From MVRV01 sp964469905 (GTDB taxonomy: Bacteria > Desulfobacterota > Syntrophia > Syntrophales > Smithellaceae), in NCBI GenBank assembly GCA_964469905.1, contig CAYXZW010000020.1, forward strand, positions 1 to 52,550: DNA of 52,550 bases, in the 5' to 3' direction. Below the pieces are notes generated by a model. It was not told where the DNA came from and did no database searches. It was given only the letters and a program-made list of their open reading frames with translations. The position numbers were made by a program, and so were the translations under genes. The number at the start of each line of letters is the position of its first letter. Within the stretch, counting starts at the first letter, position 1. Below, piece after piece: positions 19,116 to 27,131 of the stretch.

Positions 19116-19445
19116 TTACTTCGGTGGCAGTGTTCGAACAAAAGATACCGCCCTTTGCACCCATTTATTTAGTTCTCTGTCCGAATCCAGCGCCTTGGAT
19201 AAAACCATCACCCAGCCTTTCATCGGCCGGCCGGTGATATCAAATTTCACGGCATGAGGTTTCTGGAGCATCTCTTCATACCTGTCAGCGCCAACCCGGA
19301 CAATCAAATCTTCTTTGATAATGCCGCAGACCATGTTGCCGGAAAGTAAAAAACAGATTCCGCCGAACATTTTCTTCTCGGCAAATCCCGGCTCTTCCTC
19401 AAGCAGCTCGCGAACTCTCTGTGCCAATCCTTTATCGTAGGCCAT
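19116..19445 (-). CDS. TfoX N-terminal domain protein
   Basis: 109 aa, a single TfoX/Sxy N-terminal domain: KKMFGGICFLLSGNMVCGI is the family hallmark, followed by DLIVRVGADRYEE and GRPMKGWVMV. The longer Sxy/TfoX proteins regulate competence genes. Stand-alone N-domains like this one are widespread and of unproven function. GAGGTG lies just upstream of the ATG. It is transcribed toward fic, with the palindrome region between them. Confidence 0.85.
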   Translation of the reverse strand: MAYDKGLAQRVRELLEEEPGFAEKKMFGGICFLLSGNMVCGIIKEDLIVRVGADRYEEMLQKPHAVKFDITGRPMKGWVMVLSKALDSDRELNKWVQRAVSFVRTLPPK

Positions 19446-19485
19446 TGTTCACCTCTTTTTTATTATATCACCAAGAATTCTTTTA

Positions 19486-19650
19486 TTATAGGATAATTAT
19501 GGCTAGCCCACTGAAAATGAAATATCCGGTGTTATCTATCAACTGACCTCCCGCAGTAATACGCGGAACACATTTTTCTAATGCGGCAACGGTTTCATCT
19601 TTCATCTCGACATTGCAATCTGCTCCGTAATTCCAGCCTCTTCCAGCATG
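19486..19650 (-). pseudogene. Unrecognised coding remnant
   Basis: A minus-strand frame of about 50 codons without a usable start reads like real protein (RGWNYGADCNVEMKDETVAA, then GGQLIDNTGYFIFSG) and ends in TAA at 19486. Upstream the reading frame breaks repeatedly. I do not recognise the family. It lies next to a clearly broken peptidase gene, so the stretch 19446-19976 looks like a zone of decay. Nothing else supportable was seen in 19651-19976. Confidence 0.3.
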
Positions 19651-19976
19651 GCGGCTTCAAAGATTGCTAGGGGACTGTTTGCAGATGTGCATGGTCTGCT
19701 CACATCCGGGTCCACTCGTCCATCCCCATGCCTTTGTAGCCAAAACAATAATTATGCAGTAGCCAAAATAATCTTGACACACAACCACCTGCCTCTTATA
19801 CTCAACACCCTGATAAGGAAGCTTTCATCAATGATAATGCAATGTAAGCTGACATTCATGATTACCCGAAACCGAATCCAGTCATGGACTTTCTCTGGAA
19901 TGCCGGGAAGATTGTGGCCTGTCGATAAAGAGAAAAAGCAATGACAATTTAAAATAACACTCAGGAGAAATTGCCG

Positions 19977-20853
19977 ATGCAGGAAATCGAAATTACAGCG
20001 ATTGATGGCCTGTTGGCCGGGCACGCGCGCGACAGATCTGCTCAACCCCGTCAATATGGTGCAGAAGATTCATGCCGTGATGCTCGCGGGCGGCAGCGCC
20101 TTTGGCCTGGATGCGGCTGCCGGAGTAATGCAATATCTGGAAGAGAAGCAAATCGGTTTTGACGTTGGTGTGACGCGAGTTCCGATTGTCTGCGGGGCGG
20201 TGCTCTTTGATTTGACTTTTGGCGATTACCGGATTCGTCCGGATAAAAAAATGGGCTATGCGGCCTGCTTGAAAGCGGGGAAGGAGTCTCCTCAGGGCAA
20301 TGTCGGCGCCGGTGCGGGCGCCACCGTCGGAAAAATTCTGGGTATGGATCGCGCGATGAAAAGCGGCCTGGGCTGCTTTGCCCTGCAGGTGGGCGATCTG
20401 TAAGTTGGCGCGCTGGTGGCCGTCAACTGTCTGGGCGACGTGATCGATCCGCAAACGGGGGAGAAACTGGCCGGCCCGCAAGGAGCTGACGGACAGACGC
20501 TTGAGGATACGGAAGACATTATGATGCGGGCCTACGCGGACAAGAAAAATCTGTTCAGCGGCAACACGACCATCGGCGTTGTCGCGACCAACGCGGCGCT
20601 GGACAAAGCTCAGGCGACAAAGCTCGCGTCCATGTCGCACAACGGCTACGCACGCACGATGCGGCCTGCCCACACGATGGTTGACGGCGACACAATTTTT
20701 GCGCTGTCAGCCGGTTCGGTCAGTGCCGATTTAAGCGTTGTCGGCCTTCTGGCTGCGCGCGTGATGGAGCGCGCCGTTGTGAACGCGGTGAAAAACACAA
20801 CGGCGCTTTGCGGGTTGAAATGCCATCGGAATTTAAGCAAGTCCGGAAGCTGA
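19977..20853 (+). pseudogene. P1-family (S58, DmpA-like) peptidase, broken
   Basis: The pieces match the P1/DmpA aminopeptidase-esterase family: MQEIEITAIDGLLAGHARD at the start, then in a different frame TDLLNPVNMVQKIHAVMLAG, GGSAFGLDAAAGVMQYLEEK and VGAGAGATVGKI. About 35-40 residues that normally lie between GHARD and TDLL are missing and the frame shifts there (near 20030). An in-frame TAA at 20401-20403 then interrupts GDL and VGALVAVNCLGDVID. The second half contains the self-processing segment NTTIGVVATNA. Two independent lesions make it a pseudogene. An apparent RBS (AGGAG) remains before the first ATG. Confidence 0.85.
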
Positions 20854-20940
20854 AGATTAGGATCTCCCTCAAGATGGTACAGCAGCTGTTTTCTGTACGC
20901 TAAGCATAATTATCACCACCATTATAAGGAGGAATATGCC

Positions 20941-22173
20941 ATGAAGATTATGAAAACTCTGAGCACTGCTGTTGTCCTGCTGTGCCTTGCCCTGCCTGCC
21001 TTTGCCGGCGAAGTGGACATGAACCGGTTGAACGCCTTTGCCAAAAAGATGGTTGAGGGCAAAAACCAGTCGATCGGCTATCCGGTCAACCAGAATGTTG
21101 ATCTGCAGGAGTTTTACCGCTGGTTTGCCGATTCCGGCCTTGCCAATGTGGCCATGAACAATGTGGGCAACCCCCGCAAGCCGGCCCTTATGCACCTGAA
21201 TACTCACCAGTTTGAGAACGAGGTGATCGATTTCTTCGCACCAAAATACGGTTTCCAGCCGAACGACTACTGGGGAATAGTCACCATGAGCGGAACAGAC
21301 GGCAACAACCACGGGGTCTATTTCGGGGTTAAGTACCTGCTCTCCCGGAGCAAGAAAAAGCCAATCCTGTACGTTTCGGAGGAGGCACACTATTCCATCA
21401 AGAAGCTGGGCGACCTGCAGAACCTCGATATGCGGCTGATCAAGGCCGATGTGAAGGGAAAGATCGATATTCAGGCATTTGAAAAGGCCCTTGATCCAAA
21501 ACGTCCTGCCCTGGTGGTGATCGCCATGGGTACAACCTTCAAGGGCGCTATTGACGACCAGGTAGCAATTGACAAGGTGCTGAAGAAGAAGAAACCGGTT
21601 GCGGTCTATCGTCACCTGGATGCTGCCCTGTTCGGCGGCTACCTACCGTTCAGCGAGCACAAGCATCTTGTCGACCGTACCGTCCATCACTTTGACTCGG
21701 TGGCGGTCAGCGGCCACAAGTTCTTCGGTTTTGACGAACCATTGGGGCTGTTTATTACCACCAACGATGTGCTGAAGCGGCAGAACCCGTTCCAGGTATC
21801 CTACCTGAACGATGCCGTTCCCACCATTACCTGCTCCCGCTCCGCACTGGGACCGCTTAAGTTCTGGTGGAAGGTGCAGAAGACCGGGCATGAGGGATAC
21901 TCTAAACAGGCCGCCGAGATTCTCAAGAATGCGGCATACCTCAAGCAGCGTTTAGACGAGATCAACTATCCGGCCTGGAGGAACGACTTTTCCAACACCG
22001 TTTATTTCAAGCGCCCCAGTCAGTGGGTAATGAAGAATTGGGATCTGGCGCCTGACCACGACAAGCGTCTGGGGGGTGACCTGGCCCATGACATCGTGAT
22101 GCAGCATGAAGGACCAGATACGATTGACCGCTTCATTGAGGATATCAGGAAGGATATGGCGGCGAAAAAATAG
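20941..22173 (+). CDS. Exported PLP-dependent histidine decarboxylase-like enzyme
   Basis: 410 aa. A Sec signal peptide (MKIMKTLSTAVVLLCLALPA then FAGEVD, likely cut after FAG or AFA) precedes a group II PLP decarboxylase. TMSGTDGNNHG is the cofactor-phosphate region, RHLDAALFGG has the PLP-binding Asp, and SGHKFFGFDEP has the Schiff-base Lys260. The closest recognisable type is histidine decarboxylase. Export of such an enzyme is unusual because PLP enzymes normally fold in the cytoplasm. AAGGAGGA sits 8 nt before the ATG. Together with the next gene it is richer in G and C, especially at third positions, than its neighbours, suggesting transfer. Confidence 0.82.
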   Translation: MKIMKTLSTAVVLLCLALPAFAGEVDMNRLNAFAKKMVEGKNQSIGYPVNQNVDLQEFYRWFADSGLANVAMNNVGNPRKPALMHLNTHQFENEVIDFFAPKYGFQPNDYWGIVTMSGTDGNNHGVYFGVKYLLSRSKKKPILYVSEEAHYSIKKLGDLQNLDMRLIKADVKGKIDIQAFEKALDPKRPALVVIAMGTTFKGAIDDQVAIDKVLKKKKPVAVYRHLDAALFGGYLPFSEHKHLVDRTVHHFDSVAVSGHKFFGFDEPLGLFITTNDVLKRQNPFQVSYLNDAVPTITCSRSALGPLKFWWKVQKTGHEGYSKQAAEILKNAAYLKQRLDEINYPAWRNDFSNTVYFKRPSQWVMKNWDLAPDHDKRLGGDLAHDIVMQHEGPDTIDRFIEDIRKDMAAKK

Positions 22174-22291
22174 CGGGAAGAAATGAGGCATATCGCCGTG
22201 ATCTCAAAAAAGTGTACTGCGGCCGTCGTTCAGGAAATCAGGCGACAGATCGATCAATAATTTTGATCATGCTCAACCAGGAGGAGTTCAC

Positions 22292-23983
22292 ATGAGAAAA
22301 TCTTTCATGCGTCTGTTGCATATCGGACTGGTCCTGCATTTTGTATTGCTCTGGGTCGGGGGAGCACTGGCAGCGGAAGTCCGGCCTCTGAGCGACTGGG
22401 AGCGCAAGGAATTCGCCCTGCTCAGCCCCTTCGAGTTCAAGAACGTGCTGGGCGAGGCGACCCAATCCGCGGGAAAACCCTTATACAATGCCGGCCGGGG
22501 CAATCCGAACTTCATTAACACCAGGGTGCGGCTGGCCTTCAGTATGCTGCACCGCTTCGCAGTGAACCAGGTATGGGCGGGAAAAACAGTAGGTGACCTG
22601 GGCTTTCCGATCAAGGACGTCGCCGGTTTTGACCGGCGTTTCCAGGACTATCTCCATGTCCAGGAAGACACGGAATCCGCCGCCTTTCTCATGGCTTGCC
22701 TGAAATACGCTCATCAGAACCTGGGCATCGCGCCGGACGACTTCGTGGCCCAGATGACAGCTGCCATCCTGGGTGACCATTACCCCGTACCCTCACGGAT
22801 GCTCACGGTCCCGGAAAAAGTCGTCGAAGCCTACCTCAAGGTACTGCACTTTCCGCCCGGCAAGATTCCGTCCAGCCGCTTTAACCTTTTCGCCACCGAA
22901 GGGGGCACTGCGGCCATGAACTACACCTTTAAAACCCTGAAGGAAAATTTCCTTATCGGCGCCGGTGACAAGATCGCCCTGATCACCCCGATTTTCTCGC
23001 CATACATTGAAATTCCGGTACTCAACGATTTCGAACTTGAGCCCATCTACGTCTCCGCGTCCGAGTCATCAGGCTGGCAGGTTCCTGATGGGGAGCTGAA
23101 CAAGCTGAAGGACCCGGACATCAAGGCTCTGTTCCTGGTCAACCCGATGAACCCGGGCGCGGTGAGCATGAACCGCGAAAGCGTGGATAAAATCGCGTCG
23201 CTGATCAGGACCGACCGGCCGGACCTGATCGTGCTCACGGACACGGTGTACAGTCCCTTTGTGGACGAATTCCACGACGTGATCCAGGCTGCACCGGAAA
23301 ACTGCATCGGCGTGTTTTCCTATTCCAAGTACATGGGCGTGACCGGATGGCGATTGGGAGTGATCTTTGTCCAGGAAGAGAACATCTTCGATAAAATGAT
23401 CCGGAAACTGCCGCAAGAAAAGAAGGAACTACTCCGCAAGCGTTACATCACCGTGACCCCCGACCCGAACGCCATCCCCTTTATCGAGCGGCTGCTCATC
23501 GACAGCCGGGACGTGGCCCTGGCTCACACCGGAGGACTGTCCACCCCGCAGCAGGCCATCATGACACTCTTTTCCCTTTACGACATGCTGGACACGAAAA
23601 AGGCTTACAAGAAAAGCATCCAGGCCCTGCTCCAGAAGCGTATATCACTACTATACGCAGCTATGGGCGCACCGGCCCCGCATGGGCCGACCCAGACCGC
23701 CTACTACAACATGGTAAACCTCCATGATCTGGCCGTAAGGCTGCACGGCCCGGAATTCGCAACTTACCTGACCGGCAAATTCACGCCCTTCGACCTGCTC
23801 ATGCACCTGGCGCGGGCCTACCAGACCGTGCTGCTGCCCGGTGTGGGCTTTGCCGGACCGGATTGGACGGTCCGCGTCTCCCTGGCCAATCTGCCGGATG
23901 ACAACTATACAATCATTGGCAATAATCTTGTGGGAATGATGGGGGATTTTCACACCTACTGGAAACAGGCGAAGACGAAATGA
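22292..23983 (+). CDS. asdA: Exported aspartate 4-decarboxylase / aminotransferase (AsdA-like)
   Basis: 563 aa. After a signal peptide (hydrophobic core LLHIGLVLHFVLLWVGG, likely cleavage after ALA), the protein follows bifunctional L-aspartate beta-decarboxylase/aminotransferase along its length: LLSPFEFKNVL, LYNAGRGNPNF, NLFATEGGTAAMNY, FLVNPMNPGAVSM, VFSYSKYMGVTGWRLG with Schiff-base Lys346, and AHTGGLSTPQQ. AsdA converts aspartate to alanine and CO2 and is normally cytoplasmic, so the signal peptide is odd. RBS GGAGG precedes the ATG. It lies 118 nt after the histidine decarboxylase-like gene. It is the last gene before the integrated element. Confidence 0.85.
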   Translation: MRKSFMRLLHIGLVLHFVLLWVGGALAAEVRPLSDWERKEFALLSPFEFKNVLGEATQSAGKPLYNAGRGNPNFINTRVRLAFSMLHRFAVNQVWAGKTVGDLGFPIKDVAGFDRRFQDYLHVQEDTESAAFLMACLKYAHQNLGIAPDDFVAQMTAAILGDHYPVPSRMLTVPEKVVEAYLKVLHFPPGKIPSSRFNLFATEGGTAAMNYTFKTLKENFLIGAGDKIALITPIFSPYIEIPVLNDFELEPIYVSASESSGWQVPDGELNKLKDPDIKALFLVNPMNPGAVSMNRESVDKIASLIRTDRPDLIVLTDTVYSPFVDEFHDVIQAAPENCIGVFSYSKYMGVTGWRLGVIFVQEENIFDKMIRKLPQEKKELLRKRYITVTPDPNAIPFIERLLIDSRDVALAHTGGLSTPQQAIMTLFSLYDMLDTKKAYKKSIQALLQKRISLLYAAMGAPAPHGPTQTAYYNMVNLHDLAVRLHGPEFATYLTGKFTPFDLLMHLARAYQTVLLPGVGFAGPDWTVRVSLANLPDDNYTIIGNNLVGMMGDFHTYWKQAKTK

Positions 23984-24060
23984 TTTGCGAAAGCTGCTTG
24001 TACAAAAACGGCATGATAAAGAAATATGGAGTTAAGTTGTGGTTGGCTAACCCCTTCATT

Positions 24061-24109
24061 TTACTGGAGCCGATGGCCAGAATCGAACTGGCGACCTACT
24101 GATTACGAA
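24061..24109. repeat. attL: 49-bp copy of the tRNA-Thr 3' half
   Basis: Identical to 37550-37598. It includes the CCA end, acceptor 3' strand, T arm and anticodon-stem 3' strand plus loop of tRNA-Thr, then diverges into AT-rich DNA. It is not a functional tRNA because the 5' half is absent. Confidence 0.93.
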
Positions 24110-24203
24110 CATGTAGTAATTCAACATATTCCTTTATATATCAATAGCATACAACTCAATATAGTCGTAAAATGTCTAATTTCTAAATTTTACTATTTAC
24201 ATT

Positions 24204-24222
24204 ATAATATCGACATGTTATC
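24204..24222 (+). repeat. Left copy of a 17-19-bp element repeat
   Basis: ATAATATCGACATGTTATC. Similar copies occur at 25727-25745, 25885-25902 and 25939-25955 (see the next repeat entry). This copy lies between attL and the integrase gene. Protein-binding sites for integrase, excisionase or a replication initiator are possible. Confidence 0.45.
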
Positions 24223-24250
24223 AAAACAATACATTGATGATAATGTTTAT

Positions 24251-24274
24251 AAATGTTTACAATGTATCTACAAT
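24251..24274 (+). repeat. Left copy of a subterminal 24-bp repeat
   Basis: AAATGTTTACAA, two variable bases, then TATCTACAAT. It matches 37484-37507 near the other end at 22 of 24 positions in the same orientation. Its position inside each att site fits arm-type integrase binding sites. Confidence 0.55.
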
Positions 24275-24299
24275 TTTAACAAAATTCACTGGTGTCATT

Positions 24300-25577
24300 A
24301 TGATTGAGACGAGTATAACACAAAATAAACTAAAAGTTGTAAAAGATCATATTGAAATCAATCTGGGAAAGATAACAAAGAAAATATCCATATACAATAA
24401 CACCAAGACACCTAATTACTATTATTACTTTCGTCATAATGGAGTCAAGTATCAAGGAAGTAGTGGTTCTGATGACCTGGAAACATCAAAACTCATTGTA
24501 AGAGAGATTTTCTATGATTTAACAAAAGGTCTCCGACAAAAAGGTCGGAAGAAAATAACAAAGTTTGAGGATGTTGTTGAAGATTTTTTATTAGAAAAAG
24601 GAAAAGAAGAAAATAAACTTTCACCAAAGACACTTGTTGAATATGAACGACAAAAAAAATATCTTATTGAATGGTATAACGACCAATCAAAGGGAAGTGA
24701 CATCAATTTATTCTTTTCAAAAAGTAGATACAAAGACTACTGTGATTGGAGAAAAAAATATTACGATACACACGACAATATTCAAACCTTCGAGAGAAAC
24801 AGAGAAACAATAAAAGGAAGAAAGTATCATAAAGTAGGTGAAACAACACTCAATAGGGAGTGTAGATTACTTTGTTCTATTCTCAGGTATGGGAAAAAAG
24901 AAAAAAATATTCTCAAAGATCAAGAAATACCATCTTACACGATGTTTCCCGAGAAAAGACGAGAAGAAATATTAGAATATGGAGACTACGATAAACTTAA
25001 AAAATATTGGACAAAGAAAAACCTCTTCTTTTGGTACTGTATAACTACGATTAACAATTGTGGACTGAGACCGAATGAGTTGACACGGATACGGTATAGT
25101 GACCTTCATCTCAAAGAAGGATACATTCTAATTAGGGATAGAAAAAACAAAAATAAAAATGTCATTATCAATTCAACTGTTCCAATTATCGGTTCGACAA
25201 AAGAAACATTACAAATATTGAAATCTCGTAAAAACATTTCAAAGGAAAGTAATGATTTTGTGTTCGTAACTGACAATGGTAGTTTGGTCAATGTTCCTTA
25301 CCTATCAAAACAGTTCAAGAAAAGTGTGAAGGAACTAATCGGGAAAAATATGACTTTATACAATCTTCGTCATAACTATATTACTCGTATGATAAAAAGA
25401 AGAATCCCAATAAAGATGATATCAGATGTTGTCGGACATACATCAACGGATATGATCAATAAACAATATTCACATCTAATGTGGGATGATTATGTAAGGA
25501 CATTTCAGGAAAGTGAAAAACGAATACAAGAAGAACGGGAAAAACAGATCAACCACCAGACCAAAACAACAACCTGA
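24300..25577 (+). CDS. Tyrosine-type site-specific integrase
   Basis: 425 aa from the ATG at 24300. An N-terminal arm-binding and SAM-like core-binding region (about 60-215) precedes the catalytic domain. It has Arg in NNCGLRPNELTRIR, Arg/His in LYNLRHNYIT, GHTSTDM, and a nucleophile Tyr in NKQYSHL. The first position of the HxxR box is Tyr instead of His. A longer reading frame begins at 24234, but family length and the weak GGTG before 24300 favour the shorter form. It is adjacent to attL and surely catalyses insertion into and excision from the tRNA-Thr gene. Confidence 0.92.
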   Translation: MIETSITQNKLKVVKDHIEINLGKITKKISIYNNTKTPNYYYYFRHNGVKYQGSSGSDDLETSKLIVREIFYDLTKGLRQKGRKKITKFEDVVEDFLLEKGKEENKLSPKTLVEYERQKKYLIEWYNDQSKGSDINLFFSKSRYKDYCDWRKKYYDTHDNIQTFERNRETIKGRKYHKVGETTLNRECRLLCSILRYGKKEKNILKDQEIPSYTMFPEKRREEILEYGDYDKLKKYWTKKNLFFWYCITTINNCGLRPNELTRIRYSDLHLKEGYILIRDRKNKNKNVIINSTVPIIGSTKETLQILKSRKNISKESNDFVFVTDNGSLVNVPYLSKQFKKSVKELIGKNMTLYNLRHNYITRMIKRRIPIKMISDVVGHTSTDMINKQYSHLMWDDYVRTFQESEKRIQEEREKQINHQTKTTT

Positions 25578-26045
25578 CCTCCCAGAATAGTCTAGGATCA
25601 TTTTTTATATAATAGTCGTCTCTTTACCTTTCCCTAGTTCAAAACCTCTAAAACCAGCCTCCCCAGGTTGTTAATAAATATTACCATCCCAACATTCGGA
25701 ATCTTCAAAATATTTTTATATTGTTAATAATATTGATATGTTAACTTGGTTTACAATGGTATTCGATAGGAGTATACTGTATATAAAGAGTCAGAAAGGT
25801 GGTGAAGAATAAAATAGTATTTAATGTGTAAACTAATGAATTACATGATTAATGATAGTAAGAAAGAACGATTATTAATATACAATAATATCAATATGTT
25901 ACACGATGTGAATATTTTATAATAACGGTAATTCAATAATAATATCATATGTTTATTATGAAAAAATAATTATTAATCATGTCAATAAGTTACTTTATAT
26001 CGTTAATTAATTAATAATAACATGTACATATGCAAAAAATAGTTG
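25578..26045. other. Non-coding AT-rich region downstream of int
   Basis: No supportable open frame. It holds three copies of a short repeat (25727-25745, 25885-25902, 25939-25955) and many TTAATAAT-type stretches. It may be a binding region for the integrase/excisionase or part of a replication or partition locus. Confidence 0.5.
25727..25955 (+). repeat. Three dispersed copies of an ATAATATnnATATGTTA repeat
   Basis: Copies at 25727-25745 (ATAATATTGATATGTTAAC), 25885-25902 (ATAATATCAATATGTTAC) and 25939-25955 (ATAATATCATATGTTTA, one base shorter), with a fourth at 24204-24222. All have the same orientation. The core is ATAATAT, 2-3 variable bases, then ATGTTA. In such AT-rich DNA some similarity is expected, but the shared ATGTT core with fixed spacing is more than composition alone suggests. 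Confidence 0.45.
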
Positions 26046-26074
26046 TTTACAAATGGATCAATTTGTGTTATAAT
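26046..26074 (+). promoter_or_regulatory. Strong sigma70-type promoter
   Basis: TTTACA at 26046-26051 and TATAAT at 26069-26074 are separated by exactly 17 nt, a near-consensus pair. Transcription would start near 26081, more than 370 nt upstream of the next gene start (26454), so it drives a long leader or a separate RNA. Confidence 0.75.
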
Positions 26075-26080
26075 GTACTT

Positions 26081-26453
26081 AACAAAATGGAAATAGAGAT
26101 GTTGAATAACTCTGTTACTCAATAAATGAGAGTAACAAAAATGAAAAATTGATAAACACGTTATCATTTCATGTTCGTCTGAAATCTACTCAACCAACAT
26201 CATACAACAAAGAACAATAAGGTCGTGATTCTAAATTTGTAATCACGATGACGGGAGAGTTTTGTTCTGAACAAACCTGTCAGAATCCATGTGAAAAATG
26301 GAAACCCTATAACTGTGTCATAAATAGATTTGACAGAAAGTGAGGATGAAAATGTTGTGAATTTAAAGAATGTAAACAAGAAGTAAAGTTGATTTATTAA
26401 TTAAAAACAAACAACGGTCAGTAATGACATTTAAATATGAAAGGAAAATTTAT
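26081..26453 (+). ncRNA. Long structured leader or small RNA
   Basis: This region follows the near-consensus promoter and contains short perfect hairpins: GTTACTC/GAGTAAC around 26115-26140 and CGTGATT/AATCACG at 26224-26247. No long reading frame is present (a 31-codon frame is listed separately). It is either a regulated 5' leader of the gene at 26454 or an independent RNA. I do not recognise a known RNA family. There is no clear terminator before 26454. Confidence 0.4.
26248..26343 (+). CDS. Possible 31-aa cysteine-rich small protein
   Basis: The frame starts MTGEFCSEQTCQNPCEKW and has four cysteines in 31 residues, unlike random AT-rich sequence, and it lies inside the transcribed leader. 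No ribosome-binding site is visible and the ATG is embedded in a hairpin edge, so translation is doubtful. Function unknown. Confidence 0.22.
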   Translation: MTGEFCSEQTCQNPCEKWKPYNCVINRFDRK

Positions 26454-26951
26454 ATGAAGACAAAACTGAATGTAGGTATGAATTATAAAAAGAATTCAGG
26501 TATAACGGAGGTATGTTATATTAAGGATCGTGAACGTTTTTTACGAACATTAGATTTACACGGAATTAATAAAAACGTTCATTTTAGTAACACAGAGAAT
26601 GATTTTCAAATTTTATGGTTTTATGTAACTCGTATTTCGAATTATGAATTCACAGAAGAAATAGTTGACCCAAAAGAAATTGTTGTCATGACGGTTGATG
26701 ATATATATTTCGTTACTGAAGTTACGACTAAAGAAATGATTAAAATATTAGAAGAAAAACTGAAGTCTAATGACATAGACTCCGATATTAATGATTTTGA
26801 AAAATGGAGAGAAAATTTTGGTTCAAAACATGACAAATTTACAAAGAAAAATGTAGAGAACTTTTTAAAATTTTTAAGAAGAACTCCCGATGGTTTCACT
26901 ATTCGTTCCAGATATATGACCTTACCCGAGTACATTGACTACTTTAAATAA
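26454..26951 (+). CDS. Hypothetical protein of the element
   Basis: 165 aa from the ATG at 26454, which has AAAGGAAA 8 nt upstream. The frame is open from 26424, but that start lacks an RBS. The protein is charged and soluble, with no signal peptide or membrane segment: a beta-like N-terminal part, an acidic middle, and a helical, Lys/Glu-rich C-terminal half (TKEMIKILEEKLKSNDIDSD). No family was recognised. It is the first protein gene after the strong promoter at 26046 and ends at a strong hairpin. Confidence 0.65.
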   Translation: MKTKLNVGMNYKKNSGITEVCYIKDRERFLRTLDLHGINKNVHFSNTENDFQILWFYVTRISNYEFTEEIVDPKEIVVMTVDDIYFVTEVTTKEMIKILEEKLKSNDIDSDINDFEKWRENFGSKHDKFTKKNVENFLKFLRRTPDGFTIRSRYMTLPEYIDYFK

Positions 26952-26955
26952 AAAA

Positions 26956-26987
26956 ATAACAGGGGGAACTTACATTCCCCCTGTTAT
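26956..26987 (-). terminator. 13-bp perfect hairpin with T-run on minus strand
   Basis: ATAACAGGGGGAA (26956-26968) and TTCCCCCTGTTAT (26975-26987) pair perfectly around a 6-nt loop. The plus strand has a run of six A just before the stem, so on the minus strand the hairpin is followed by a T-run: an intrinsic terminator for minus-strand transcription. It may also stop the plus-strand gene ending at 26951, although the T-run on that side is weak. Confidence 0.75.
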
Positions 26988-27094
26988 AGTCAGTTTTCCT
27001 TGAGAATCCAGAAGACCATCCAGTCTAATCATCAAATTTCCCTTATGTAATAACACTTTTTCGATCCTTAGTTTCCACACGGACTTCAATCCGC
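26970..27094 (-). ncRNA. Possible short minus-strand transcript
   Basis: The perfect minus-strand terminator implies a transcript arriving from the right, yet only a short gap exists before the plus-strand gene at 27132. A minus-strand frame ending at 26970 (ending GLLDSQGKLTITGGM) is open but overlaps that gene, with no RBS or convincing start. The region reads less AT-rich than its surroundings. It could be a small regulatory RNA, a tiny protein, or a remnant. Not assignable to a known family. Confidence 0.3.
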
Positions 27095-27100
27095 TATAAT
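27072..27100 (+). promoter_or_regulatory. Promoter for the gene at 27132
   Basis: TTTCCA (27072-27077) and TATAAT (27095-27100) are separated by 17 nt. The -10 matches consensus and the -35 matches at four of six positions. It lies about 30 nt upstream of the start codon. Confidence 0.55.
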
Positions 27101-27131
27101 AATATAAAATAAATTTTTGGAGGTAGTAATT

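Noticed and set aside
20401..20403. In-frame stop in the peptidase read as selenocysteine
   Set aside because: The codon is TAA, not TGA, there is no catalytic Cys/Sec position there, and the gene has another lesion upstream. A pseudogene is the better reading.
24061..24109. A second tRNA-Thr gene at the left end
   Set aside because: Only the 3' half of the tRNA matches; after 24109 the sequence leaves the tRNA, so it is the att duplicate and not a functional gene.
26950..27110. Retron or CRISPR-like repeat RNA
   Set aside because: A GGAAAC-like end and hairpins suggested it, but no reverse transcriptase, cas gene or repeat-spacer array exists in the window.
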